From the NCBI RefSeq assembly GCF_014205275.1, contig NZ_JACHND010000001.1, forward strand, positions 6,696,001 to 6,760,000: a stretch of 64,000 bases of DNA. The letters run 5' to 3'. This DNA is from Sphaerisporangium siamense (lineage in GTDB: Bacteria > Actinomycetota > Actinomycetes > Streptosporangiales > Streptosporangiaceae). A model generated the notes under the pieces. The model was not told where the DNA came from, ran no database searches, and worked only from the letters and a program-made list of their open reading frames with translations. The position numbers and the translations under genes were made by a program. Shown here one piece after another: positions 44,328 to 54,451 of this stretch (positions within the stretch are counted from its first letter, which is position 1; every line of letters begins with the position of its first letter).

Positions 44328-45207
44328 CGGATGCTTCCTCCCGGCCGGAGCGCTCGCCCGGCCCGCTGTCGTCGCCTTGCGGGCGCTCCGCAGGCGGGGC
44401 GCCCTCGTCATAGTCGTCGGCCACCGCGATGTCTCCGTCGTCGGCGCCGGTCCAGATCACGTGCAGGTCTCCGAGCGGCTCCAACTGCTCGAAGGAGACC
44501 GCGGCCTCCCGGAAGAGCTCCAGGACGGCGAGAAAGCGCGCGATGACCTCGTAGGTGCCCGCGCAGTCGGCGGTCAGGGCCCGGAACGTCGCCCTGCGCA
44601 CGCGCCGGAGCCGTGCGACCAGGATAGCCGCTTGCTCGCGGACGTTGGCGACGGGCTGATAGATGTGCGAGGTCGAGACGGTGGGGGGAAGCTTGGGGGT
44701 GAACGCGCGGGCGGCGATCTTGGCGAGGCGTTCGGGGCCGATGCCGAGGACCAGTTCGGGCAGCAGGCCGGCGAACCGGGCCTCCATGGGAACGACCCGG
44801 GGATAGCGCAGAGCCTCCTCGGCCATGCGGCCGGAGAAGACCTTGGCGACCTCCTTGTAGGCCCGGTACTGCAGCAGGCGGGCGAACAGCAGGTCGCGGG
44901 CCTCCAGCAGCGCCAGGTCCTCCTCGTCCTCCACCTCGCCGGTGGGCAGCAGGCGGGCGGCCTTCAGGTCGAGCAGGGTGGCGGCGACGAGCAGGAAGTG
45001 GCTGGCCTGGTCCAGGTCCCACTCGGGGCCGCGGGCGCGGATGTGGGCGATGAACTCGTCGGTCACCCGGTGCAGGGAGACCTCGGTGATGTCCAGCTTG
45101 TGCTTGGCGATGAGCCCGAGCAGCAGGTCGAACGGGCCCTCGAAGACCTCCAGGTGTACCTGGAAGGCGTCGGGCCTGGCCTGGCCGGTCGCGGGCTGCT
45201 CGGTCAC
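44317..45207 (-). CDS. scpA: Segregation and condensation protein A (kleisin)
   Basis: 296 aa. FQVHLEVFEGPFDLLLGLIA opens the N-terminal SMC-binding part, followed by KHKLDITEVSLHRVTDEFI and ASHFLLVAATLLDLKAARLL; the C-terminal winged helix includes TFRALTADCAGTYEVIARFL and AVLELFREAAVSFEQLEPLG. GTG 45207 is preceded by GGGAGAATGGA. A short acidic tail (~265-296) follows the kleisin fold. Coupled with scpB. Confidence 0.95.
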   Translation of the reverse strand: MTEQPATGQARPDAFQVHLEVFEGPFDLLLGLIAKHKLDITEVSLHRVTDEFIAHIRARGPEWDLDQASHFLLVAATLLDLKAARLLPTGEVEDEEDLALLEARDLLFARLLQYRAYKEVAKVFSGRMAEEALRYPRVVPMEARFAGLLPELVLGIGPERLAKIAARAFTPKLPPTVSTSHIYQPVANVREQAAILVARLRRVRRATFRALTADCAGTYEVIARFLAVLELFREAAVSFEQLEPLGDLHVIWTGADDGDIAVADDYDEGAPPAERPQGDDSGPGERSGREEASDDS

Positions 45208-45294
45208 CGGTCCATTCTCCCGTACGCGGGCGGCCGTGCACGCCACGCGTCCGCGCGGTCACGTACCGGACCGGCCGGCGCGGGACGGGTGCGG

Positions 45295-46218
45295 CTACGA
45301 CCAGCGGGACAGCAGCTCGCGGGCCAGCTCGCGGTAGGCGGTCGCGCCCATGGACGCGGGGTCGAACTGGGTGATCGGCTCGCCGGCCAGCGTGGCGTCG
45401 GGGAACCGCACGGTGCGGTTGATCACGGTGTGGAAGACCTTGTCCCCGAAGCCCTGCATGATGGTCTGCAGGACCTCGCGCGCGTGCAGCGTGCGCGGGT
45501 CGTACATGGTGGCCAGGATACCGTCGATCTCCAGGTCCTTGTTGAGGCGCTCCTGCACCTTGGTGATCGACTCCATGAGCAGGGCGACGCCGCGCAGCGC
45601 GAAGAACTCGCACTCGAGCGGCACCATGACGCTGTGGGCGCAGGTCAGCGCGTTGACCGCCAGCAGGCCGAGCGAGGGCTGGCAGTCGATCAGGCAGATG
45701 TCGTAGTGCGGAAGCAGGGGCTCCAGGGCACGCCCGAGGGCGTACTCGCGGGCGACCTCGTTGACCAGCCGGATTTCGGCGCCGGACAGGAAGATGTTGC
45801 TGGGCAGCAGGTCCATGCCCTCGACGCTGGTGGCGAGCAGGACGTCCTCGGCGGTGACGTCGGGCTCTTCCATGATCAGGTCGTAGATCGTGGCTTCGAG
45901 CGGGCGCGGGTCGATGCCGAGGCCCACCGAGAGGGCGCCCTGGGGGTCGAAGTCGACGAGCAGGACGCGCTGGCCGCACTCGGCGAGCGAGGCGCCGAGG
46001 TTGATGGTCGTGGTGGTCTTGCCGACGCCGCCCTTCTGGTTGACCATGGCGACGACCCGCGCGGGGCCGTGCGTGGTCGGCGGGACCGGATCCGGGAAGA
46101 CGGGACGCGGACGCCCTGTGGGACCGAGGAGACCCTCGTTCCTGGTGTCGCCCCAGGAAGAGTCGGTGCCGGGGTTGCCGGCGACCCCCCGGGCTGAAGC
46201 GTCTGTGGTCGCAGTCAC
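45295..46218 (-). CDS. ParA/Soj-family partition ATPase
   Basis: 307 aa from GTG 46218 (GGGAGG upstream). A ~50-residue disordered N-terminus precedes the deviant Walker A AMVNQKGGVGKTTTTINLGA (KGGVGKTT 62-69), VLLVDFDPQGALSVGLGI (Walker B/A'), YDICLIDCQPSLGLLAVNAL and a C-terminal VINRTVRFPDATLAGEPITQ. No parB is next to it. The position between xerD and scpA is the conserved actinobacterial second ParA, acting with the SMC-ScpAB machine rather than the oriC parAB pair; that role is inferred from context. Confidence 0.93.
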   Translation of the reverse strand: MTATTDASARGVAGNPGTDSSWGDTRNEGLLGPTGRPRPVFPDPVPPTTHGPARVVAMVNQKGGVGKTTTTINLGASLAECGQRVLLVDFDPQGALSVGLGIDPRPLEATIYDLIMEEPDVTAEDVLLATSVEGMDLLPSNIFLSGAEIRLVNEVAREYALGRALEPLLPHYDICLIDCQPSLGLLAVNALTCAHSVMVPLECEFFALRGVALLMESITKVQERLNKDLEIDGILATMYDPRTLHAREVLQTIMQGFGDKVFHTVINRTVRFPDATLAGEPITQFDPASMGATAYRELARELLSRWS

Positions 46219-46308
46219 CAGTTGAACCTCCCTGACGGCCCCGAACCGGACCGTCCGGACGGACACTATGGGGTCGGCACGTATGCGGCAAGGCGACGCG
46301 CCCTAGAG

Positions 46309-47271
46309 CTATGAAGTTGGGTGCCGGGCCCCCGGTGGGGCCGCCGCGTACGCGTCTCGGAGCCCGTCGACACCGACCAGGGTATAGACCTGGGTCGTCG
46401 TCACCGAGGCATGCCCGAGCAGTTCCTGCACAACCCTAACGTCCGCTCCTCCGTCAAGGAGGTGAGTTGCGAACGAATGGCGCAACATATGCGGCGACAC
46501 CCCTTGCAGCCCGGCACGCTCCGCGGCCGAGCGCAGCACCTCCCAGGCGCCCTGGCGGGTGAGCCTGCCGCCCCGTGCGTTCAGGAACAACGCGCGGGTC
46601 TCCGGGGCGCGCGGCGAGATCAGCGGACGGGCCCGGTGCAGGTAGGCGCGCAGCGCCTCCCGGGCGTACCGGCCGAGGGGGACGACGCGCGCCCGGCCGC
46701 CCTTGCCGCGCAGGCGCACGTGCCCGGCCCCGGCCTCGCCGCCCGCCTCGACGTCGTCCACGGCCAGCCCGACGGCCTCGGAGATCCGTGCGCCCGTGCC
46801 GTACAGGACCTCCAGCAGGGCGCGGTTGCGGTGGGTGAGCGGGGCGTCGCCGGCGCCGGCGGCGGCGATCAGGCGTTCGACGTCGGCCACCCCGATGGCC
46901 CGCGGCAGGTGGTGCGGCCTGGTCGGCGGGTGCACCCCGCCCGCCGGGTCGTGCGCCGCCAGCCCCTCGCGCAGCGCGAACCGGTGCAGGCCCCGCACGG
47001 CCGAGACGGCCCTGGCGGCCGAGACGGCCGCCAGGGCCCGGTGGTGGGCGTCCCCTTCACGCAGGGAGGTCAGGAACTCCCGGACGTCCGCCTCGCCGAC
47101 CTCGGCCAGGGAGAGACGGCCGCGCGAACGCAGATGCTGCAGGTAGCGCCGCAGGTCACGCCGGTAGGAGGCCAGGGTGTTGGCCGCGAGCCCGCGTTCG
47201 GCCGCCAGGTGGGCGAGGTAGCCGGCGATCGCGGCCTCGATGCCGGCGGGGGGGTCGGCGTGGGGGCGCAG
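46309..47271 (-). CDS. xerD: Tyrosine recombinase XerD with a non-canonical CTG start
   Basis: 320 aa if started at CTG 47271. The N-terminal SAM-like domain ([40 protein letters not shown]) and the catalytic domain (R in [12 protein letters not shown] in [14 protein letters not shown]-x-x-R in [15 protein letters not shown] in [13 protein letters not shown] with the Tyr nucleophile) are intact. Upstream of the first GTG (46998) there is no ATG, GTG or TTG in frame until the TGA of the Nudix gene at 47287. AGGGAGG seven bases before the CTG makes CTG the likely start. XerD resolves chromosome dimers at dif. Confidence 0.88.
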   Translation of the reverse strand: MRPHADPPAGIEAAIAGYLAHLAAERGLAANTLASYRRDLRRYLQHLRSRGRLSLAEVGEADVREFLTSLREGDAHHRALAAVSAARAVSAVRGLHRFALREGLAAHDPAGGVHPPTRPHHLPRAIGVADVERLIAAAGAGDAPLTHRNRALLEVLYGTGARISEAVGLAVDDVEAGGEAGAGHVRLRGKGGRARVVPLGRYAREALRAYLHRARPLISPRAPETRALFLNARGGRLTRQGAWEVLRSAAERAGLQGVSPHMLRHSFATHLLDGGADVRVVQELLGHASVTTTQVYTLVGVDGLRDAYAAAPPGARHPTS

Positions 47272-47286
47272 GACGGAACCTCCCTG

Positions 47287-48012
47287 TCAGGCCTCCTCCG
47301 CGTCGGCGGGACGCAGGGTGGTGAAACCGTCCGGCGATGCGGCGTACACGGCGAGGATACCGGCGACGGCAGGTGCGTTGTGGATCATTCCGGACAGTGC
47401 CCTGCCGACCGCGTCCGCGAGGGGCACCCAGACGACGGGCATGTCGACCTCCTCGTGCCTGCGGACGAACCCGTTCTCCTCGTCGGGGATCGCCTCGACG
47501 TCGCGGGCGAGGAAGACGCGGATGCGCTCGTCGCTCGCGCCGGGCGTGGTGAGGATGTCGATCAGCGTGTGCCAGGTCTTGGCACGGTACCCCGCCTCCT
47601 CGGCCAGCTCGCGGGCGGCGCAGTCGACCAGCGGCTCGCCGCGCACGTCGCGGATCCCGGCGGGCAGCTCCCACAGCAGGCGGCGCGCCGGGTGGCGGTA
47701 CTGCCGCAGCAGCAGCACCCTGCCGTGCTCGTCCAGGGCCACCACGGCCACCGAGCCGGGGTGGACGACGTAGTCGCGGTCGACGACCTCGTCGCCGGGC
47801 ATGCGCACCTTGTCGGTGCGCACGGCGATCACCCGGGCCCGGAACCGCTCGGCCGACTCCACGACCTCCCAGGACGCCGGGAGGTCCCGGACGTCCTCCA
47901 CGGTGAGATCCTTTGGCGCGGTGCCGTCCCGCTCGGCGGACTCCCGCATGCCGTCTCGCCGGGTGTCGTCCCGGGCGTCTGCTCCTGAGCCGTCCGCGGT
48001 CGTTCCGCTCAC
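47287..48012 (-). CDS. Nudix hydrolase, ADP-ribose pyrophosphatase-like
   Basis: 241 aa from GTG 48012. The Nudix box GEPLVDCAARELAEEAGYRA (~130-150; G-x5-E-x7-R-E-x2-E-E) is intact, followed by ILTTPGASDERIRVFLARDV, a loop typical of ADP-ribose pyrophosphatases. The first ~35 residues are disordered. It lies between pyrG and xerD as in other actinobacteria. Its stop codon is in the same frame as xerD and is the only stop between the two. Confidence 0.93.
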   Translation of the reverse strand: MSGTTADGSGADARDDTRRDGMRESAERDGTAPKDLTVEDVRDLPASWEVVESAERFRARVIAVRTDKVRMPGDEVVDRDYVVHPGSVAVVALDEHGRVLLLRQYRHPARRLLWELPAGIRDVRGEPLVDCAARELAEEAGYRAKTWHTLIDILTTPGASDERIRVFLARDVEAIPDEENGFVRRHEEVDMPVVWVPLADAVGRALSGMIHNAPAVAGILAVYAASPDGFTTLRPADAEEA

Positions 48013-48079
48013 GCGCCCCCCTGTCTTCCGTTCGATCGGCTTGGTCGCTCTAGTGCGGTTGGTCGCCGCGCCGGGCGGC

Positions 48080-49852
<1,773 letters not shown>

Positions 49853-49904
49853 TCACCCGGGCGTCCGTTCCCAGCATGCTAACCAAGCGGTAACTTTTCC
49901 GGTT

Positions 49905-50582
49905 ATGTCACCCCGTGATGGTATTCGCCGGATCTTGACCGGCCTCGTACACCGAGCGTGGTCGGCGATCCGGGCGGCGGGCGCGATCACACCGAGGACC
50001 CCCGCCGGCTACCGCTTCCGCCGGCTCGGCGAGGGCGCGTGCCTCTCCTTCCCGCCCGGGGCGATCTTCGGCGAGGGGTGGATCGAGATCGGCGACCACA
50101 CACTGGTCGGCGAGCGCGTCTCCATCTCGGCGGGCATGGGCCCCGGCGTCGACCTCGGCCCGGACTCCATCGTCCGCATCGGCGGCGGCTGCTCGATCGG
50201 GCGCGGCAGCCACATCGTCGGGCACCACTCCATCGACATCGGCGACGACGTCTTCACCGGGCCGTACGTCTACATCACCGACCAGAACCACGTGTACGAC
50301 GACCCCGACACGCCCGTCGGCCGCCAGTGGCCGCGCAACAAGGCCGTGGTCATCGGGGCGGGGTCCTGGGTCGGCACCGGGGCCGTCATCCTGCCGGGCA
50401 CCCGCATCGGCAGGCAGTCGGTGGTCGCCGGCGGCGCGGTCGTGCGCGGCGAGTTCCCCGACCACTGCGTCATCGCCGGCGTGCCCGCCAAGATCGTCCG
50501 CCGCTACTCCCCCGAGGACGGCTGGCACACCCCGGGCCCCGCCGACCCCAACCCCCTCCGAGCCCTCCGCCCCGGCGCCTGA
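49905..50582 (+). CDS. Left-handed beta-helix (hexapeptide) acyltransferase
   Basis: 225 aa. Hexapeptide turns run from GWIEIGDHTLVGERVSISAG through IRIGGGCSIGRGSHIVGHHS, IDIGDDVFTGPYVYITDQNH (probable catalytic His), to WVGTGAVILPGTRIGRQSVV and the terminal AGVPAKIVRRY. This is the LpxA-like maltose/galactoside O-acetyltransferase class; the acceptor is probably a cell-envelope sugar. ATG 49905 is used; the longer frame overlaps the pyrG promoter. Confidence 0.88.
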   Translation: MSPRDGIRRILTGLVHRAWSAIRAAGAITPRTPAGYRFRRLGEGACLSFPPGAIFGEGWIEIGDHTLVGERVSISAGMGPGVDLGPDSIVRIGGGCSIGRGSHIVGHHSIDIGDDVFTGPYVYITDQNHVYDDPDTPVGRQWPRNKAVVIGAGSWVGTGAVILPGTRIGRQSVVAGGAVVRGEFPDHCVIAGVPAKIVRRYSPEDGWHTPGPADPNPLRALRPGA

Positions 50583-50717
50583 GCCCTCCCCGCCGATCCC
50601 CGCGGCCCGCGGCCTTGACTCCCCTCCTGGTCACGGCCACGCACGGTTGCGGACGGGAACGCGGGGCAATCGGTCTTCGTTGCGGTGTGAGGAATCGTCG
50701 TGGTGGAGGGATGCGAA

Positions 50718-51329
50718 ATGCTGGCGGCGCTGACCGGCCTCGGCCTGTCCACGGCTGCGGGGCTGAACGCCTACATCCCCCTGCTGGTGGTCGGTCTGCT
50801 GGCCAACTTCACCGACAGGGTGAAACTACCGGGCGACTACGCCTGGCTCACCAACGGCTGGGTGCTCGCGGTGATCGCCGTCCTGCTGCTCGCCGAGATC
50901 GTGCTCGACAAGGTGCCCGTCGTCGACCACGTCAACGACATGATCCAGACGGCCGTGCGCCCGGCGGCCGGCGGCGTCGTGTTCAGCGCCACCCAGGCGG
51001 CCTCCCAGCTCGACCACTCCGCCTGGATGGCCGAGAACCCCTGGGTGGGCTGGGTGGTCGGCATCGGCGTCGCCCTGGTCGTCCACGTCATGAAGTCCTC
51101 GGCCCGCCCCGTCGTCAACGCCACCACCGTCGGCGCCGGAGCCCCCGTCATCAGCACCGTCGAGGACGCCGGCTCCCTCGGCATGAGCCTCGTCGCCGTC
51201 TTCTTCCCCGCCCTCGTCATCCTCGCCCTCATCGTCCTCGCCATCCCCGCCTTCTTCCTCCTCCGCGCCCTACGCCGCCGCAGAGCCCGCCGCGCCCAAC
51301 GCCTCTCCCAGGCATCCCAGCCGTCATAG
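50718..51329 (+). CDS. DUF4126 membrane protein
   Basis: 203 aa from ATG 50718 (GGAGGG seven bases before). About five hydrophobic segments: LAALTGLGLSTAAGLNAYIP, AWLTNGWVLAVIAVLLLAEI, WVGWVVGIGVALVVHVMKSS, PALVILALIVLAIPAFFLLR. The GLGLSTAAGLNAYIPLL opening and EIVLDKVPVVDHVND are DUF4126 features. Function unknown. The basic tail RRRRARRAQRL is cytoplasmic. Confidence 0.85.
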   Translation: MLAALTGLGLSTAAGLNAYIPLLVVGLLANFTDRVKLPGDYAWLTNGWVLAVIAVLLLAEIVLDKVPVVDHVNDMIQTAVRPAAGGVVFSATQAASQLDHSAWMAENPWVGWVVGIGVALVVHVMKSSARPVVNATTVGAGAPVISTVEDAGSLGMSLVAVFFPALVILALIVLAIPAFFLLRALRRRRARRAQRLSQASQPS

Positions 51330-51412
51330 CCATCGACCCCGGAAGGCTACGGAGCGTGGCAGGATGGTGCTGTCGCGTAGGGTCCTGACGCCGGCAGGGA
51401 GGAGTCGACCGG

Positions 51413-52000
51413 ATGACCACGGCATTCCCCGAGTGGTTCTACCCCGGCCCGAAGGACGGCTGGACCGCCGACATGCTGGACGATCTTCCCCCAGACGCCC
51501 CCCGGCGCGTCGAACTCATCGACGGGTCCCTCATCATGATGTCCCCCCAGACGCAGTTCCACATGCTCATGATCAATCTGCTCATCGACAGGGAACTGGG
51601 CATCCGGCCGCCCGAGGGGCTGGCCGTGGCGCGCGAGATGTCGGTGACGCTGGGGTTGAGACAACGCCCCGAACCTGACGTGCTGGTGGTGAAGAGAGAG
51701 GCCATGGAGGACCTCTCGAAGACCTCCTACACCCCCGACGAGGTCCACCTGGTCGTGGAGGTCGTCGCACCCGACTCCGAGGAACGCGACCGGAGCGCCA
51801 AACCGATCAAGTACTCCAACGCCGGGATCAAGTTCTTGTGGCGCGTCGAGCTGGAGGAGCGCGACGCCGTGGCCTACACCTACGAACTCGACCCGGCCGT
51901 CAGAGCGTACGTCCCCACCGGAATCCACCGCGGACGCCTGCGCACCGACATCGGCTTCGACGTGGACATCGACCTGGACTTCCGCAAGCTGATCGGCTAG
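51413..52000 (+). CDS. Uma2-family (DUF820) putative endonuclease
   Basis: 195 aa. The PD-(D/E)xK-like pattern is present: RRVELIDGSLIMMSPQTQFH, REMSVTLGLRQRPEPDVLVV (Asp), HLVVEVVAPDSEERDRSAKP (Glu and downstream Lys in IKYSNAGIKFLWRVEL). Such genes are abundant in actinomycetes and cyanobacteria, with unknown cellular role. The 3' end overlaps the end of the HPP gene by 4 bases in convergent orientation. Confidence 0.88.
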   Translation: MTTAFPEWFYPGPKDGWTADMLDDLPPDAPRRVELIDGSLIMMSPQTQFHMLMINLLIDRELGIRPPEGLAVAREMSVTLGLRQRPEPDVLVVKREAMEDLSKTSYTPDEVHLVVEVVAPDSEERDRSAKPIKYSNAGIKFLWRVELEERDAVAYTYELDPAVRAYVPTGIHRGRLRTDIGFDVDIDLDFRKLIG

Positions 52001-52944
52001 CCGTGACCATGCGTACGCTCCTCGCGGAGCGGACCGGTCCTGGACGCCGGGGCGGGGATCGCGCGGAGCAGGTAGGTGATGGTGTCGGTGAAGGCGGACA
52101 GGGTGCGGGCGGCGGTGGGGTCGCGGGTGAGGAGGGTGCGGAAGTCGGCGGTCCAGTGGGCGGCCGTCGCCACGGGGTCCTTGGTCTCCAGGAGCGCCGC
52201 GCGGGAGGCGTTCAGGCGGGCCGCGACCGCGTTCTCGCGCCCGCTGTCGCCCCGGCCGAGGAGGCGGGCCACCCGGACGCGGGCCACCGGCCACACCGCG
52301 CTGGTCATCGCCCCGGCCAGGCACCGCGCCGCCTCCCGGCACATCCGCTCGGCCGCCGCCTCCCGGGCCCTCCGTTCGGACGCCGCTTCCCGGGACGCGG
52401 GTGACCAGAGGGGGTAGGAGCGGCCGGACAGCCGGTTGACGGTGACCAGGACGCCCGTGGTGGTGACCACGGCGGCCATGAGGATCGTGAGCTGGCCGGG
52501 CGTGCGCAGCAGGCCGAGGGCGACGATCAGGGTGGTGGCGCCGCCGGGTGGGTGGGGCAGGTCGCCGAGCAGCATCCCGCCCGCGGTCAGCGCGAGCGCG
52601 ATGGCGACGGCGGCGACGCGGTGACCGTTGGGATGGGACAGGTCGGGGCCGGCGCGGGTGAGGCCGGTGAGCGCCAGCGCGGCGTACCCGGCGCTCGCGC
52701 TGATCAGGTGCCCGGCCACGGTGTTGCGAGGGCTCGCGGCCGGGGTGGAGGCCGAGGTCAGCGCCAGGAAGACCGTCGGCCCCAGGGAGGGGAACACGAA
52801 CGGCTGCCCGCTGACCCACGCGACCACCGCCGGGACGGCGATGCACACCGCGGCCTGCGCCGCGGTGACCAGCGCGCGATGCCATCGGGACCGCCCGGCC
52901 GGCGCCGGCGGGAGAGTGCCGCCGGGCCCGGTCGCGGAGGTCAT
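51997..52944 (-). CDS. HPP-family integral membrane protein, candidate nitrite transporter
   Basis: 315 aa. Four or five hydrophobic helices at ~25-165, with the family HPP motif in GDLPHPPGGATTLIVALGLL (~120-135) and FPSLGPTVFLALTS. A ~130-residue soluble C-terminal tail follows, rich in Arg and Glu. HPP proteins in cyanobacteria and chloroplasts move nitrite. The ATG overlaps the narI stop (ATGA), so it is the last gene of the nar operon, in line with export or import of nitrite produced by NarGHI; the function here is inferred from family and position. Confidence 0.85.
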   Translation of the reverse strand: MTSATGPGGTLPPAPAGRSRWHRALVTAAQAAVCIAVPAVVAWVSGQPFVFPSLGPTVFLALTSASTPAASPRNTVAGHLISASAGYAALALTGLTRAGPDLSHPNGHRVAAVAIALALTAGGMLLGDLPHPPGGATTLIVALGLLRTPGQLTILMAAVVTTTGVLVTVNRLSGRSYPLWSPASREAASERRAREAAAERMCREAARCLAGAMTSAVWPVARVRVARLLGRGDSGRENAVAARLNASRAALLETKDPVATAAHWTADFRTLLTRDPTAARTLSAFTDTITYLLRAIPAPASRTGPLREERTHGHG

Positions 52945-53651
52945 GGCCGGTGCCGCGCGGTGGCAGGGGGCACGGCTCCGCCGCGGCGGCGGTAGACGAC
53001 GTAAGGGCGCACCAGGTAGCCGACCGGGGCGGCGAAGGCGTGCACGAGGCGGCTGAAGGGCCACAGGGCGAACAGGGCCATGGCCAGCGCGGCGTGCAGT
53101 TGGAAGACCAGCGGCGCGTGCGCCATGTCGGGCACGTCCGGATGCAGCATCAGCAGGCTGCGGAACCAGACCGACACGCCCAGCCGGTAGTCGTAAGGGC
53201 TCTCGGCCTCGCCCAGGGTCGCCCACAGGCCGGCGAGCAGCACCGTGGCCAGGATCGGGTAGGTGAAGCGGTCACTGCGGCTGGTGGCCCGGCGCACCGC
53301 GCGGACCCGCAGCCGCCGCCACACCAGCACGGCGAGCCCCGCCACCGTCGCCGCGCCGGCCAGCCCGCCGACCATCAGGGCGTTGAGCCGGTACAGCGAC
53401 TCGGGGACGTGCATCCGCTCGGTCAGGCTCTCGGGCACGAGCAGCCCCACGGCGTGACCGGCGATCACGAACAGCAGCCCGTAGTGGAACATCGGGCCGC
53501 CGACGGCCAGCAGGCGGCTCTCGTGCATCTGGCTGGAGCGGGTGGTGAACCCGAACCGGTCGTGGCGGTAGCGCCACACGCTGCCGAGGAGGAACAGCAT
53601 GATCACTAGGTAGGGCAGCACGCCCCAGGCGGCGATCTGCAGGCCGTTCAT
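52941..53651 (-). CDS. narI: Respiratory nitrate reductase, gamma (cytochrome b) subunit
   Basis: 236 aa. Five hydrophobic helices; the haem-ligand His are in SSQMHESRLLAVGGPMFHYG, FVIAGHAVGLL and LVFQLHAALAMALF, the latter followed by FSRLVHAFAAPVGYLVRPYV as in other NarI. It anchors NarGH on the inner membrane face and passes electrons from menaquinol. Coupled on both sides: the ATG overlaps the narJ stop and its own stop overlaps the HPP start. Confidence 0.95.
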   Translation of the reverse strand: MNGLQIAAWGVLPYLVIMLFLLGSVWRYRHDRFGFTTRSSQMHESRLLAVGGPMFHYGLLFVIAGHAVGLLVPESLTERMHVPESLYRLNALMVGGLAGAATVAGLAVLVWRRLRVRAVRRATSRSDRFTYPILATVLLAGLWATLGEAESPYDYRLGVSVWFRSLLMLHPDVPDMAHAPLVFQLHAALAMALFALWPFSRLVHAFAAPVGYLVRPYVVYRRRGGAVPPATARHRP

Positions 53652-54451
53652 CGGCGAACCTCCCGTGGGGATCCGGCGGGCGCGGCCGGGAACGGGTCCA
53701 GGCCCACACGTTCCACCGGCGGCGTGGCGGGGCCCGGACGGGCGGGCGGCAGGGTCTGCGCCACGGCCGCCACGACGTCGGCGTAGGGGCTGCGGTGACG
53801 GCACAGGGCCGCGTGCAGCAGGTCCAGGCCCGGACGGTGCCGCCACAACAGGTCGGCGCCCGGCCGCGGGCAGCGGGCGGCGAACTCCAGCATGAGCGGC
53901 AGGAAGTCGGGCAGCTCCGCGTCATCGGGCCGCCAGCCGTGCGCCCGGTACAGCGCCTTGATCTCGGCGAGCGACGCGCCGCGCCTGCGCGTGTCGCCGT
54001 CGGTGTAGTAGGTCATGTGCAGGGTGCGGCGCGCGCTGCGGTCGAAGGTGGCGACGTACTCGGCGGCCAGGCCGAGCGGCTCGGCGGCGGCCATGCCGGC
54101 GCAGAAGCCGCGCAGCGTGGCGGCGGGGTCGCCGCGCAGCGGCGCGAGCGCCCGCCGGACGAGGGCGAGACGGTCCCGCCAGTCGGCGCCGGGGTAGGTG
54201 AGCAGCAGGGACGCCGCCTGGTGGACGGCCCGGCCGGACGCGCGGCCCGGCAGCAGGCGGCCGACGGCGCCGATCACCGGACCGAACGCCGTTCCCAGCA
54301 CGGGTGGAAGGACCGCGCCGAGCACGGGCCCGGACGGATGGAGGGCCGCGCCGGGAATGGAGCCGAACGCGGGATGGAGGGCCGCGCCGAGCACGGGCCC
54401 GGATGGATGGAGGGCCGCGCCGAGAGTGGGGCCGAGGGCGGGGACGATCAT
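53648..54451 (-). CDS. narJ: Nitrate reductase assembly chaperone NarJ with repetitive N-terminal extension
   Basis: 267 aa. The chaperone part (~70-250) has QAASLLLTYPGADWRDRLAL, FCAGMAAAEPLGLAAEYVAT, FDRSARRTLHMTYYTDGDTR (family marker), RRRGASLAEIKALYRAHGW, PDFLPLMLEFAARC. NarJ inserts the Mo cofactor into NarG and is not in the final enzyme. Before it, ~60 residues are made of repeats of G-A-A-L-H-P-x-G-P-V-L, which normal NarJ lacks. If translation began later, an internal GTG near residue 60 would be used. The ATG overlaps the narH stop. Confidence 0.9.
   Translation of the reverse strand: MIVPALGPTLGAALHPSGPVLGAALHPAFGSIPGAALHPSGPVLGAVLPPVLGTAFGPVIGAVGRLLPGRASGRAVHQAASLLLTYPGADWRDRLALVRRALAPLRGDPAATLRGFCAGMAAAEPLGLAAEYVATFDRSARRTLHMTYYTDGDTRRRGASLAEIKALYRAHGWRPDDAELPDFLPLMLEFAARCPRPGADLLWRHRPGLDLLHAALCRHRSPYADVVAAVAQTLPPARPGPATPPVERVGLDPFPAAPAGSPREVRR

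Noticed and set aside
46309-46998. Truncated xerD starting at GTG 46998
   Set aside because: It would remove the conserved core-binding domain, which is clearly encoded in frame upstream; a CTG start or read-through explains the data better.
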